Assembly: GCA_050084985.1 (NCBI GenBank)
Contig: JBITNC010000001.1
Span: 31,310,001 to 31,374,000 of the forward strand
Reading direction: 5' to 3'
Length of the DNA stretch: 64,000 nucleotides
Source: Nageia nagi
Taxonomy: Eukaryota; Pinophyta
The translations under genes and the position numbers were made by a program. This document shows positions 1 through 11,199 of the stretch, piece by piece. The notes under the pieces were generated by a model. The model searched no databases. It saw only the letters and a program-made list of their open reading frames with translations, and was not told where the DNA came from. Position 1 is the first letter of the stretch, and every line of letters begins with the position of its first letter.

Positions 1-787
1 TCAAGTCCAACATGTGGTCAGGCATAAATAGAGAGGGTTAGGCTCCATGTAGGGCTAATCAAGTGGTTCCATGTGAGGTATAGGTTAGTGGGGTTGACAC
101 TTCTCCATATAAGCTTCACATAGGTGGGAATCAAGGCTCTAATAGGTTCCACAAGGGATGCACTACTATAAAAACTTCATCACACATAAAGAACTTTTTA
201 AGGGGTCTCCAAATGAAACATCAACTATAAAAAATTGAAACATGCACAAAGATGATACATAATCCTCCAAAACCACCAAGGAAAATCATGAACCAATGAA
301 AAATCTTATGCATAAAGAGAAAATTAAAAATTATATAACTTCTTCATATGGGATTCAAATTCAATGATTGAATAGTAAAAAATGATCTGAATAGAAATGG
401 GTATTTGAATATAGGCTTAGAAATTGATTTTACTAGATATAATAAAAAAGGAGAAAAGATTTGGGATAAAAAATGGTAGAGATTTAATCAAATTTTTCAT
501 AGAGTTAAGAGATATTTGAACAAATCTCTTATACCTATGATAGTCCATTCATTAAATCCAAGATCAAAATCTATATACCATATTATAAATATGAATAAAT
601 ACAAGAAAAAAAACTACTCTACAAATTCACCTTTAAGGGTGACCTTAAAGTTGCATATGGAATGTTCATTATCTATTTGTTGTTACTCCTAATATTCCAC
701 TAATATCCTACATCCAAATTTACTAAATATAGTAAATATATCTACTACATGTAAAATACTATAATTCCTAAGGATAATGTATCTAAC
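1..787. other. AT-rich sequence, no gene recognised
   Basis: No reading frame longer than a few dozen codons and no family-level similarity that I recognise. It lies upstream of the integrase remnant that starts near 788, so part of it is probably the decayed 5' portion of the same chromovirus pol gene. I could not align it to RT or RNase H motifs. Confidence 0.4.
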
Positions 788-1375
788 AAAAGTATGCATA
801 TTTTTCCTCCTTAGCCCATTCTTATAAGCTTGATAGTGTGCCCCAACTCTTCCTTAATGATATTTTCAAGCTACATGGCATGACACCAATTATATTAATT
901 GATTGATAACCAATTTTCACCAATAATTTTTAGTTAAAATTCATTAAGCTTCAAGGAACATGACTTATCATTAGTTTCCCAAATCACCCCTAAAGTAATG
1001 GATAAACAAATATTATTAATAAATATTTAGATACTTATTTTATTATTTTTTCTTCAAAATAATATATTCAATAGGTTTAATGGATCCCTCTTATGAATTT
1101 ATGGTAAAATACTTTAAACCATACTACAATTAAGATAGCTTCATATGAATCTTTATATGGCTGAGCACCATCTATAGTTATATCCTATATTCTTAGTAAT
1201 ATTAATATTCAACAATTAGATTTTGAGTTTAGTAATTGAGGAGATATCCTTTGCATGCCTTATTAAGGAGAATCTATAAATTGCCCAAAAATGGATGAAA
1301 CAATAAGTTGCTTAACAATAGATTAAATGTTTCTTTTAGGAGTAAGATATAAAATTCTTACAACTTCAACCTATA
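788..1375 (+). pseudogene. Chromovirus (Ty3/gypsy) integrase remnant, host of D
   Basis: Read across frames, this stretch gives a series of integrase-core blocks: KYAYFSSLAH, then LFLNDIFKLHGM (about 862-900), IFTNNF and KLQGT, then a YHPQxxGQ-like block, a WYNTTYH-like block and ESLYG (about 1,152-1,170), and finally WMKQ and LQLQP (1,290-1,375). The order and spacing match plant chromovirus integrase from the D,D(35)E core into the GPY/F-proximal region. The same blocks occur in element C at 31,780-32,170 (IFKLHGM, KLQGTQ). It is full of stops and frameshifts. Similarity stops near 1,375, where the D 5' LTR begins, so D appears to have inserted into this older element. Confidence 0.7.
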
Positions 1376-1632
1376 TACAATACATTAACTAAGGATAATT
1401 AGCCATGATTTTGTAGTAGTGAAATTTTGAAGGTATATATCTTAACTACAAAATTTTGAAGAATTATTTTTAGGAATCAAGCATTCCCAAGTGTAAAAGG
1501 TGTATGAAGCCATCATATATTTAGCATTTTTCAATCAAGTGGTAGATAACTTCAATAAGAATTATTTTGATCTTGGTGGGTGCTTTTATTATCATATTTA
1601 TAACAATAACCTAAGAGAGATTGGAAATATTA
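1376..1632 (+). repeat. D 5' LTR, first part
   Basis: It is similar to 58,290-58,520: both contain AAGGATA(A/C)TTA(G/A)CCATG, TTGTAGTAGTGA(A/T)ATTTTGAAGGTAT and GGAATCAAGCATT. The right copy starts TGCCATAATT and the left TACAATACATT, consistent with a TG start that decayed to TA on the left. Similarity breaks at 1,633, where the LTR of G starts, and resumes at 26,021. Confidence 0.65.
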
Positions 1633-2378
1633 TGCACCCAAAATGGCTGGTCCCCTCCACACAAGGAGAGAGGAGGACCAAGGTTGCAACACCAATGCTA
1701 GGGGAGATTTTATCTGCTATCAATATGATGGAGGATGTGTGCTATACCTAAAAGAAGATAAATGTTAGTGGATGCCTGAACACTATATCCCTTTAAGGCC
1801 CTAAAGTGTACACAAAGAGAGTGTTAAACCTCCTTAATGAAATGTAGGCCCCTATCCCATAATCAAATGGGTGATAGAATATAGGGAAATGCCTATAATT
1901 TAATGTGATATGCTCATGTTATGCTAAGATAATTTTAAGATGATAAAAACAAGATAAAATACCATGAATCTAGCCTATAAACATGTTGCATGCTCACATA
2001 AATGCATATAAATGTAATAAAAAAGGATACAAGTGCTCAATTGATACAAGATAGATCCAAAATGCTCTCCAACACCTACAAGGATGATCAAAATATGTAA
2101 AAGGGGATTCTAGAGGATGTTATAACTTGGGTTTTTTATCAAAAGTTTAGTTAGGCAATATGAATCATGAGGATAAGAGTGAGATAGAGTGGGAAAAGAG
2201 GGAAAATATATTTCAAATTTGGCTTTATAACTTGAACATTGAACTAGTGGGCTAGTTGACCTAACCAGTACACTAGTACTAAGTCCAAAACAATAAGTCA
2301 AAAATGGCTAAGATGGAGAGATGAGGAGAAAGCACTGAGATGAAAAAAATTATCAAGGAGAAAAGGTAATTTTGGGGT
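1633..2378 (-). repeat. G 3' LTR
   Basis: It aligns along its full length with 25,274-26,020. Both start TGCACCCAAAATGG, share GGAGAGAGGAGGACCAA, GATGGAGGATGTGTGCTA (or close) and CAACACCTACAAGGATGATC, and end in TTTGGGGT or TTTTGGGT. Because gag of G is on the minus strand, this left copy is the 3' LTR. The two copies differ by scattered substitutions, mostly transitions, so the insertion is old. Confidence 0.78.
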
Positions 2379-2579
2379 ACTTATAAATGATTCATTTTGA
2401 TGTGCGTATTGTAATATGCAAAAATCAACTCAAAATATAATAGGAAAGATCATGATGATGAAATGATGAAAAGATAAAATGATGAGATGATATAATGATG
2501 ATGATCAATGACTAGTTATATTTTTCTAACACATAAGGAGATTTGCAAGTGTAAAAACTTACAACATGTTGAGGTTGTG

Positions 2580-3700
2580 CTAAAATATCATGACTCGATA
2601 AGAGTCAAAGATAAACTTTATCTCATGCTAAATGGAAAGCAAATCCAAACCATGGTTATAATGACCTTATTGTAAAAGAATGAAATAATGGTGGCCTTTC
2701 CCTATATTGAATAGAAAATAAGGTTTACCAAATATAAACCTTTCCCCATGCTCGATGGAAGGTAATATAACCAAGGATAAGATATTTACCCATGGTTCAT
2801 GAAAGCAAGAGATGTTACTTATGATCAATATGATAGCATGTGCAACACACTATGATATAATAAGTTGACATAATCATGTTGAGGGTACTTATGGCTATAA
2901 CACCTCACAGTGCCAACACTATCAAGATATAATTAGTCAATAAAAGAGTAAAAAATAAAAATATGATATGATACAATTGAAATAGTCATGTCAATAGTAT
3001 CTATGGCTATAACACCTAATAGTACCAACAATTTCATGTCATAACCAATCAGTATAATAATAAAGAATAAAAAGATAAAAGGTAAAGGTATGCATGGATA
3101 TAACACCTGATGGTGCCAACACTATTATTCCATAATTAGTCCATACAAAAACTAAAATATAATATGGTACAAAAGATGTAGTCATTTCAAGGGTACTTAT
3201 GGCTATAACACCTCATAGTTCCAACACTATCATGCTATAAGCAAGTAGTACCATAAAAAAATAAAGGATAATATGATGCTTAATAATAATAGTAAATGAT
3301 ATCTTGTTTTCCCCAGTAGTTTAAGGGTGAAAATAAGGGAAAATGATCTTTTATTTTGCCCAATAATCAAAGGGTAAAAGAAAAGGAAAATGATCTCTAC
3401 TTTGCACCATACATCAAAGGATGAAATGATTTTGCTTCTCCCCAACATTAAAAGGGTGAAATAATCAAGCATAGTTTCATAGACCTACTAGGCATTGGAC
3501 TATAGCATGTAGGTATATGATGCCAAAATAGATAAGATAAATAAGATCAAAAGATAACCTTACCCCATGCTCAAAGAAAATCAACGAAGAAGAAATATTG
3601 CAAGATTACTTTGCCCCATGTTGAATGGAAAAAAAAAGAGATCTTTGGAAAGAACATCTTTACCCCATGCTTAATGAAAAGCAAGGATAGAGATGATCAA
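2580..3700. repeat. Imperfect tandem repeats in the G 3' region
   Basis: Three interleaved imperfect repeat families. (1) Units of about 91-112 bp beginning near 2,891, 3,003, 3,094 and 3,199, each with ATGG(C/A)TATAACACCT followed by a TGCCAACACTAT-like block. (2) Four units of about 40-50 bp at 3,300-3,460 built on AAATGATCT...TTTGCCC...AAAGGGTGAAA. (3) A motif near TTTACCCCATGCT(C/T)AATGGAAAGCAA, repeated around 2,605, 2,745, 2,785, 3,560, 3,610 and 3,660. They lie between the gag remnant and the 3' LTR of G, so they form its 3' untranslated region. No coding potential seen. Confidence 0.7.
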
Positions 3701-5040
3701 AGTGATAAAGATAAAAGTCATAATATATGACCTTCCACTATAACAATAAGATTTCAATGTGATATTGGTGATTATTTAAAATAGTTGATACTATAAACCT
3801 AAATAAAAGAAAACCAACCAATTTCAATAAAACATCCTTGAGTCACTGATAAGACGGTGATTGATAATTGATATGAAAAGCTCAAAGACATGATAAGCTA
3901 AGATATGATAAAGATATAAGATTGAATGATCGATAAAATATTTTCTTGATTAAGGATATGATTAAAGATAAAATATATGATAAATAAAAAATGAAATAAA
4001 GGATAGAATGATGATTTCTCAATGATTAACTAATGATGATAGAGAGAGTGAAGAGATTCATCCATATTAAAGCCATTATCATATACTCCATAAGATTAAG
4101 TTTTCCTCAAAAACCATGATAATAAATAATATATTATCAATCTAAAAGGAATGATAATAAGGAAACTAGATAAGTGATTGTGACCCAAGTGGTTATATCC
4201 TCATTGGGAAATGAGGCTCATGGGAAGTGATAATGAATTTAAGTCAAATGAACCCCAAATATATGTGCCCATGATGACAAGATTGAGATGCTAAGATGAG
4301 AGGCACACTTTATGAAAGTGACAAAAGATAAAAATGAGAGGGAAATGATGATAACAAAATGAAGAAAATAATAATAAAAGGGGAAAATACACAAGGACCA
4401 AGATGAGGAAAATGGGATAAAGTAAAAAAAACAAAGATAATGACATGATAGTGTGATAAGAATGCATGCCATACAAAAGAAAAGATAATGATAGTTCTAT
4501 TGACAAGTGATGATAGAGATAAGAAATGATGATGATAGGAGATAAGTGATTATTTTCCTACCCTAAATTCTCCATTACTAGACAATATCAAAGGAGGAGT
4601 AGGCTCTAGTATTAACTCCCAAGATCACAAGATCACAAACAAGATTGATGAAATGATGTAAGTGATAAATATATGATGAAAAAATATGATAGCACCAAAA
4701 TAATGATGAGGCAAAGTCAATGATGAGGCTCATATTCAATGAATCAACCCATAATGGTATCATAAAAGGATGGAGGGCCCACCTCATGGTAACTACTCAT
4801 ACAACTCCATACCTTGATCATGACTAGGCAAGAGATCATTGAAAATCTACAAATGTTGATTAGGTTGTATGATTGGAGCTCCTATTGATACTCAACCATA
4901 ATATATAAGATCTTGAATTTCAAGCTTCAATCACATGCACCCTTTGGTTTCATGTGCACTTTGCCTATGAAACTCACAAAACTTTGCTTGTAATAACTTT
5001 GGTAGAATATCCAATAAAGACTCCCCCAAAGGATTAAAGT
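3701..5040. repeat. ATGATA/GATGA-rich low-complexity DNA in G
   Basis: Purine-rich on the plus strand, with many dispersed GATGAT, ATGATAA and GATAAG words. Open frames on either strand here reflect low complexity, not conserved protein. It connects the gag remnant to the tandem-repeat zone and carries no recognisable pol segment, which is part of the case that G is gag-only. Confidence 0.55.
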
Positions 5041-6978
5041 TTATCCTTTACCTTGTATTGAGGGGTTACTCTTGCTCATACATGATTGGTTGATCCAAAT
5101 TTTCTTGATTAAATTTGTATGAGGATTTACTTGATGGTTATTTTTTATATTCATGATAGTTGTCATTACATATTTTATTAGGATCAAGATTATTCTTATG
5201 TAATTTGATATCACCAAATTGGATCTTGACTTATTTAATGAGATTTTCTTATGACAAGGCATCCTTAAAATATTTGTGTTGTATTTGCAATATGGAAGAT
5301 ATACTATTGTTACAAATCTTACAAAATATCCTAACAAGCTCTTCTTGTGGTAAGGTATACAAAAAATTCATTATAATTGCTCTCCATCTTATCACATAAT
5401 CATTGATGGACTCATTATCATACTGAGATATCATTGTTAAGTCTATGATGGATGATATTTTCCTTATGTTAATGGAAAAATGACCCAAGAAGAGATTATC
5501 TAACTACTCAATGGAATAGATGCCGTGTTGGAAAAAATTATTGTACCAATCCAAAGCTTGGCCTACTAAAGTTATCAAAAATATCCTAAGCATGAGGACA
5601 TCATCATTACATATTATATAGCATGAATAATTTAATTTATTCAAGTTATCTTATGGATATTATTCCCCTTTGAACTTTTCTATTTGAGGAACCAAAAACT
5701 TATAGGGAAATTGCTTGTTTAGAACCATGAGGTTGATAGGTTCATTGCAAATTGATTGATAAGAAAAGGCATTTTAACTTTGATTATTAATCCTTGATTC
5801 CATGTCTTGTAATCTCTTCAAGATATCATCATTAAGTTTTTGAGGTTGTTGATTTTCCCTACCTTGCACTTGATAAGATGGTTCATAGGTTTGTTGCATG
5901 CTTTTTCCCAAAGGTTGGTTTGATGTTGGATTAGAGATAAATTGACTTTGAGGCACATATTCTTGAATTTACAATTGAAACATTTGATTATGTGACCTTG
6001 AATTTGATATGATATTTTATGCACATGAAGAAGAAGAGAAACCGGAGAAGAAATAGAAGGAAGACCCACACTTTGATAAGTTTGATTAGTGACACCTTGA
6101 GAGGACACTTGTTGAAATGTGTCTTGGATTTGATTTTGATTTAGGTCATGTTGGCTTGGTTAATAGAGGAATTAATTTGGCCAACATAGGTAACTTGGGT
6201 CAATGGATTTTAATTTTTATGTGTAAATATCAAGGGAGGGAGATTATGATGTTACCCTAAATCATGATAAGTAAGAAGATCAAATTGCATAAGAAGAGGA
6301 TTTGATGAACCAAGAGGCCTAATGTGTTGAGTGTGATGAGGAGATGATGATCCATGATGCAGAATGACATATTATGCACTTAATGGTAAGGATGTGGCTA
6401 AGGCCAATGATGATACCAAGGTTGAGATATGATTTGAGTTGCTATAACAAGTGGTGAGGTGTTGACAAAAGAGGGGGATTAAAATGTGAAGTATCATGAT
6501 GATAAATCACACCTTTAGGATGCAAAGGAAGGGGAATTCCTTTATTAAAATTATGTTAAATGATAAATTATTCAAAGAGAAATACCAAAATCTCTTAGAA
6601 AATGGGATCATCAATAAACTGATTATTTATGGCTAATAGGAGATTTTGAAATAAAGGATGAGACTTGATTTCACTAGCCATTTGGGAACCAAGAGGCATA
6701 GTGGCTTGATGAGGAGAAGAAGGATGAAAAGGATGAAGGGAAATATGAGAGAGAGAATGATAAAAGTAAGTATGGGAATGATGATAAGGGATAGAATGAT
6801 GACAAGGGATTAAAATATGAGAATAAGGGGTGATCGACCTAGAAAGAAGAGGTTGATAAGGTGGATATAAATCTAGATGTTGCTCATGATTTTTCTCTAG
6901 TTGGTCTAGTTGATTAGACCTAGGGGTGGCTACCATGTTCACATAAGGGTTCCTATAAAATTTCCAAGGATTAAACAA
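5041..6978 (-). pseudogene. Gag pseudogene of element G
   Basis: Read from 6,978 downwards. The N-terminal part (6,978-6,595) is rich in His, Pro and Ser. A Gln/Asn-rich linker at 5,956-5,774 ends with LKRLQDMESRI. Next come the blocks FLVPQIEKFKG (about 5,700), VGQALDWYNNF (about 5,555) and DLTMISQYDNESINDYVIRW followed by LPQEELVRIF (5,440-5,300). This is the order in the plant retrotransposon gag domain (target-like F-x-G, ALDWY, then the Q/E..E...Y..R(W/F) region). At least two frameshifts and several stops break it. No CCHC knuckle is visible. Gag would form the particle shell, and G would depend on pol supplied by another element. Confidence 0.72.
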
Positions 6979-7473
6979 CCTTAAAAAGATAGAAAAAATG
7001 GAAAGAACAACATTTTTAATAATTTGAATGTGCTAAAGATGAAAAACAATGATAAGCAAATAAACACCAAGCATAATGGTTTTTTTTTTTTTTTGAAATG
7101 CAAAGCTAATGCATAAAAAACCTATATGATAAGATTGCAATGCCTATATGATTATGATGAGAATATGATTAAGATAGAAATAGTGATTTATCTTGATCTA
7201 ATTACTTCTTGTTCAATTTGGATATTATCTTGATTAATGATGATTGATGTTATAGTAAATTGACCTCTTGATTAGTTTTCCTAACGATTGATTAGTCAAG
7301 TGTTTAAGGATAAAGGATTGATCTATAGGGGGATGAAACACTTAAGGGATGAACTAATTAACCCACCTTGTTAATGATCTCCAAGTGTGGGTGACACCAT
7401 GGTAGTGACATCCATGTACCTAGCTCAATCATAGGCTCATAAACACTTAAAATGCAAAGTTAATTAACTAATG
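6979..7473 (-). other. G leader, distal part
   Basis: Non-coding sequence between the start of the G gag remnant and the insertion point of A. It contains a run of T at about 7,079-7,094. It continues at 24,376-25,273 on the other side of A. Confidence 0.5.
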
Positions 7474-7620
7474 TGTAAACACCCAAAAATGACCCTTGTT
7501 TGAAATTCAAATAGAAAGGGACCAAAATTAACATTTATTATAAATTTTATAGTAAATTACCATTGATTAATTGGACCCAAGTTTTCCTCTCCCCTTATAG
7601 TATTTACTTTTCCTTAATGG

Positions 7621-7710
7621 CTCTTGTTACATCTCAATGGGTCTTATTACACCTCAATGGGTCTTATTATACCTCAATGGGTTTTATTACATCTCATAGG
7701 GTCTTGCTAG
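7621..7710 (+). repeat. 20-bp tandem array in A 5' LTR
   Basis: Four to five head-to-tail units of exactly 20 bp, consensus GTCTTATTACACCTCAATGG. The right LTR has a single unit at about 22,783-22,803, so the array either expanded in the left LTR or collapsed in the right one after insertion. Confidence 0.85.
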
Positions 7711-7767
7711 ACCTTAAAAAGTATCATTAAATATCTATGAAACTTATCACCCATTGTTTTCTTTAGG

Positions 7768-8425
7768 AAAGTATGACATTCTTGCTAAAAACTAGCAGGC
7801 TCTATTGAATAAAAATTTATGAACATCTCCTATTGATTTCTCTTGAAAAGTATTACATCATCACTTAAAACTAGTAGGCTCTATTGAATAAAGAGTTATG
7901 AATATCTCCCATCAATTTATCCTAAAAAAGTGTGATATAATCACTCTAAATTGGTAGGCTCTATTGAATATAGAGTTATGAACATCTCCTCCTAATTTCT
8001 CTCAAAAAGTATGATGTCATCACTCAAAATTCATAGACTCTATTTAATAAAGAGTTATGAACATCTCCTACTATTTTCTCCCAAAAAGTATGACATCATC
8101 ACTCAAAACTAATGAGCTCTATTTAATAAAGAGTTATGAACATATGCCACCAATTTCTCCTAAAAAGTATGACATCATCACTCTAAACTAGTGAGCTCCA
8201 TTGAATATAAAGTTATGAACATCTCCTATAAATTTCTCTCAAAAAGTATGATATGATCACTCAAAACTAATGGGTTATATTGAATACAAATTTATGAATA
8301 TATCCCACCAATTTATCCAAAAAAGTATGACATAATTGCTCAAAACTAGAGGGCTCTATTGAATAAAGAATTATGAACATTTCCCACTGATTTCTATGAA
8401 AAAGCGTAACATCACCATTGGATTT
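7768..8425 (+). repeat. 79-bp tandem array with decayed TGACGTCA cores (A 5' LTR)
   Basis: Eight full units and a partial ninth of about 79 bp. Each runs AAAAAGTATGACATCATCACT, then a G(A/G)GCTCTATTGAATA block, GAGTTATGAACATCTC and an AATTTCTC block. The core at the start of each unit is TGACATCA in two units and TGATGTCA in one (8,012-8,019), with more decayed forms elsewhere. Both intact forms differ from TGACGTCA by one CpG transition, one on each strand. The array lies about 0.3-0.95 kb into the LTR, where U3 would be expected. An enhancer role is inference. Confidence 0.85.
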
Positions 8426-8487
8426 TCATGTGCACTACTTGAATTAAATTTATGGTAATTCTAACTACATGATTCAATTGAAAATAA

Positions 8488-8600
8488 ATCCTAGAGTATA
8501 CAAGTCCCAAAAATAACTCCTAGAGTATACAAGTCTCAAAAATAACTCCTTGAGTATACAAGTCCTAGAAATAATTCCTAGAGTATACAAGACCAAAACA
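8488..8600 (+). repeat. 29-bp tandem array in A 5' LTR
   Basis: Four units with 29-bp spacing (starts near 8,491, 8,520, 8,549 and 8,578), consensus (C)TAGAGTATACAAGTC followed by CCAAAAATAACTC. The matching array in the right LTR is at about 23,355-23,455 with about the same number of units. This array has not changed length as the other two have. Confidence 0.8.
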
Positions 8601-9485
8601 TAAGTAATAATACCCAAAAATAAGGCCCAAATATGAATCATACAAAACCTAAAAATGAAATATAAACTTTACCTAGACATAACTTAGACTAATTGTTGTA
8701 ATCATATACCTAATCACTTGGTGACTTGAAACTTAGTTAGACCAAAAATAGACACTCTCTTGAACTAATTTATTCTAAAAAAATATATGGTCATGAGTGA
8801 GTTATTGTTGGTTTGGCATTTGCACATATAATATCATGGCTATTCTTGACTTGGATGAGATTTTTGTGGTAGGTTGTTAGCCCCTAAATTTGAAATTTAA
8901 ACAAATTCAAAAGGATATAAATTAAACATTCAATAATGAAGAACCCCAGGTACTTGGATTTTGAAACCTTAGACCCTAAACTCCAAAAAAAAAAAAAATT
9001 ACTTTGCAGGATTACATTTAGAATTATAAAGAGTTAAGTACTTCTGTGATACAATTATTCATGTATTTTGATTTAATATATGATATATTTTTTAGCATGT
9101 GTACAGGGTCCATAGGGACTAAGGTGGAGAGTTTTGAAAGAAAAATACATCAAGAACTAGTAAAAATCAAAATCCAAAGAGGAAATAGAGTAGAAGATAA
9201 AGTTCATCAAAATCAAGCTCTAGCATAAAAATGCTAGTGATTGAGCTTAGATGTAAATGATTAAAGCCATACAATGATAATTACATACTAAACATAGGTG
9301 ATTCTATTAAATCCTAAGGAGGCTCTAAAATGAAATTTTGTAAAATCCATTCAAGCAAGGTAGCAAATCTAGAGATTTATATTGTAACATTTAATATCAC
9401 TCAAGAGAGTAATAAAATACATATTGGTATTTAAATGTTAATTTATCTTGTTTGATAATAGGTTAATTTTTTGGGTCAATATTTT

Positions 9486-9501
9486 ATTGCTAGAAGGAAG
9501 G
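9486..9501 (+). other. Primer-binding-site-like sequence of A
   Basis: ATTGCTAGAAGGAAGG lies just after the LTR end. It resembles the 3' part of the Athila/Tat PBS for tRNA-Asp (GTTGCCGGGGA followed by AGG) after C-to-T and G-to-A changes. The 5' half (TGGCGCC) is not recognisable, so the call is tentative. Confidence 0.4.
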
Positions 9502-11199
9502 CCTTGCATATTGATAAGCACTGATTGAGCACATGAGTTTCTTGGTTTCTTTTTATAATCTTATGTTTGTTTTGTATCTTTTGGTTTTAATGTTTTGATA
9601 ATATATTTTTCTTCTTCTATGCTTCTTAGGATCATTGAAAAAAATGCCAACAATTGGATTGAAATATCAATAATTGGAATAGAATGTTAGCATTTTTAAA
9701 TAGAGGTAGGATCCCCAACTTTCATGAATACAACAAACACAATGTAGGAATCTAAGATGAAAATGGGAACAAACCCTCTACTTATGATCCCTTTGCTCAA
9801 ATTGTATGTAGTAAAGGGTGGATAGACTTAAAATATGGGAATGCATTTAATGATGTTATTAATTAGCTTTAAGTTTTAATTTACCTTTTTTTTGGATAGG
9901 GATTATTGTAAAGCACTTCACCTAAGAACTTTTTCTATTCTATCAACTTATGTTCTCCCTTTGTACTGAAAAGTGATCTTAGATGATCAAAATGAATTTT
10001 ATAGAAAAAGAGTAAAATGAACCTTTATTTCTTTCACATTATCATCGAATTCAATCAAAAAATTTACACTAAGTTACTTCCACACTTGGAAGGAGTTAAT
10101 AAATATCTACTAAATCAGGAACAAATCTAAGGTACCTAAACTAGGATTAATGGTAGAATAGTATATTAAATTAGTTAATGAATCGAGTGGTTTTGTTTAC
10201 ACTAAATTACTCTTATTTAACTAAGTATGCTATCATTTTTACACATACAATGATCTGAAGTGATAAAAAAAGTTGAATAAAAGGGGTAATGAATTTTCAT
10301 TTAGTTTAAAACTTACACTCACATTAACACTCTTACTTGTATGCCCTTACCATGCTAAGAGGCAATCAAAGGTTGATGTGACTTATAATAAGAGGTAATG
10401 AACCACATTAAATTACTTCCATAGCTACAAGAGTAAAAGAACCTCATTAATCTAGTGATGAATTTCATGGGTTGATTAAATTACCATACATTAATTAAAA
10501 TATTATTTGAATCACATTAAAAACTTTAATTAATGGATATATATGATTTGGAGGGGTTAAAATTTGCATCTATACACACTTTGGTTTATTAATTACATGC
10601 TCATTAAGCCTTATAAATTGAACATTAATGAGTTTGATGTCATTACCAACCATTTATTCTTACATTCTTGTGCATCCATCGAAAAAAAATATAAAAAGCC
10701 TTAGAACCAAAACCTAGAAATGAAAACCAAGTTTATAGGTTAAAAGTCATTACTTCCCATTGAATGACTATAAAAAAGGGAATATACTTGGATTTAATCA
10801 TCAAGATAGATGTCAATAGAATTCCTTGAGTCCCATTACACTAAGGGGACCAACTTAAGTACCAAGCCATGACTTAGCCATAGCTAACTTCTTAGGATTA
10901 CCATCATACGCTAATTAAACACTTGACTAGACAAAATAAAGTTAGAAAAACTAACAAATAATAAATATTAATCAAAGATTAAAGCATATAGTTTATGTTG
11001 CTCACATAATAAATATTAATCAAATTTATCAAATAATATAAAGAAGATAAACATATCACAAAAAAATATTCATATAGGATGTTTATGCATTAAAATATTT
11101 TCTCATATATATAAAATAAAAAGATAAAAAAAATTACTATATATGATGTCTTGTGTTTTTATTATCTATTGAAAACATAAAAATAGACAACAAAAATAA
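9502..11199 (+). other. A leader region
   Basis: Between the PBS-like site and the first gag-like sequence. The beginning is pyrimidine-rich (TTGGTTTCTTTTTATAATC and similar), as is common in Tat 5' untranslated regions. No conserved protein block seen. Confidence 0.45.

Larger units (their letters stand above)
7474..9478 (+). repeat. A 5' LTR, about 2.0 kb
   Basis: Starts TGTAAACACCCAAAAAT and ends ...TTTTTTGGGTCA. It aligns with 22,637-24,375 along its length: ACATTTATTATAAA, the 79-bp array, the 29-bp array, GACTTGGATGAGATTTTTG, ATCAAGAACTAGTA and AATAAAATACATATTGGTAT. It is about 270 bp longer than the right LTR, almost entirely because the tandem arrays hold more units. Three tandem arrays occupy about 7,621-8,600. 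Confidence 0.88.

Noticed and set aside
4239-4787. Minus-strand open frames rich in Ser, Phe, Leu and Tyr
   Set aside because: They arise from ATGATA/GATGA low-complexity sequence and overlap each other in different frames.
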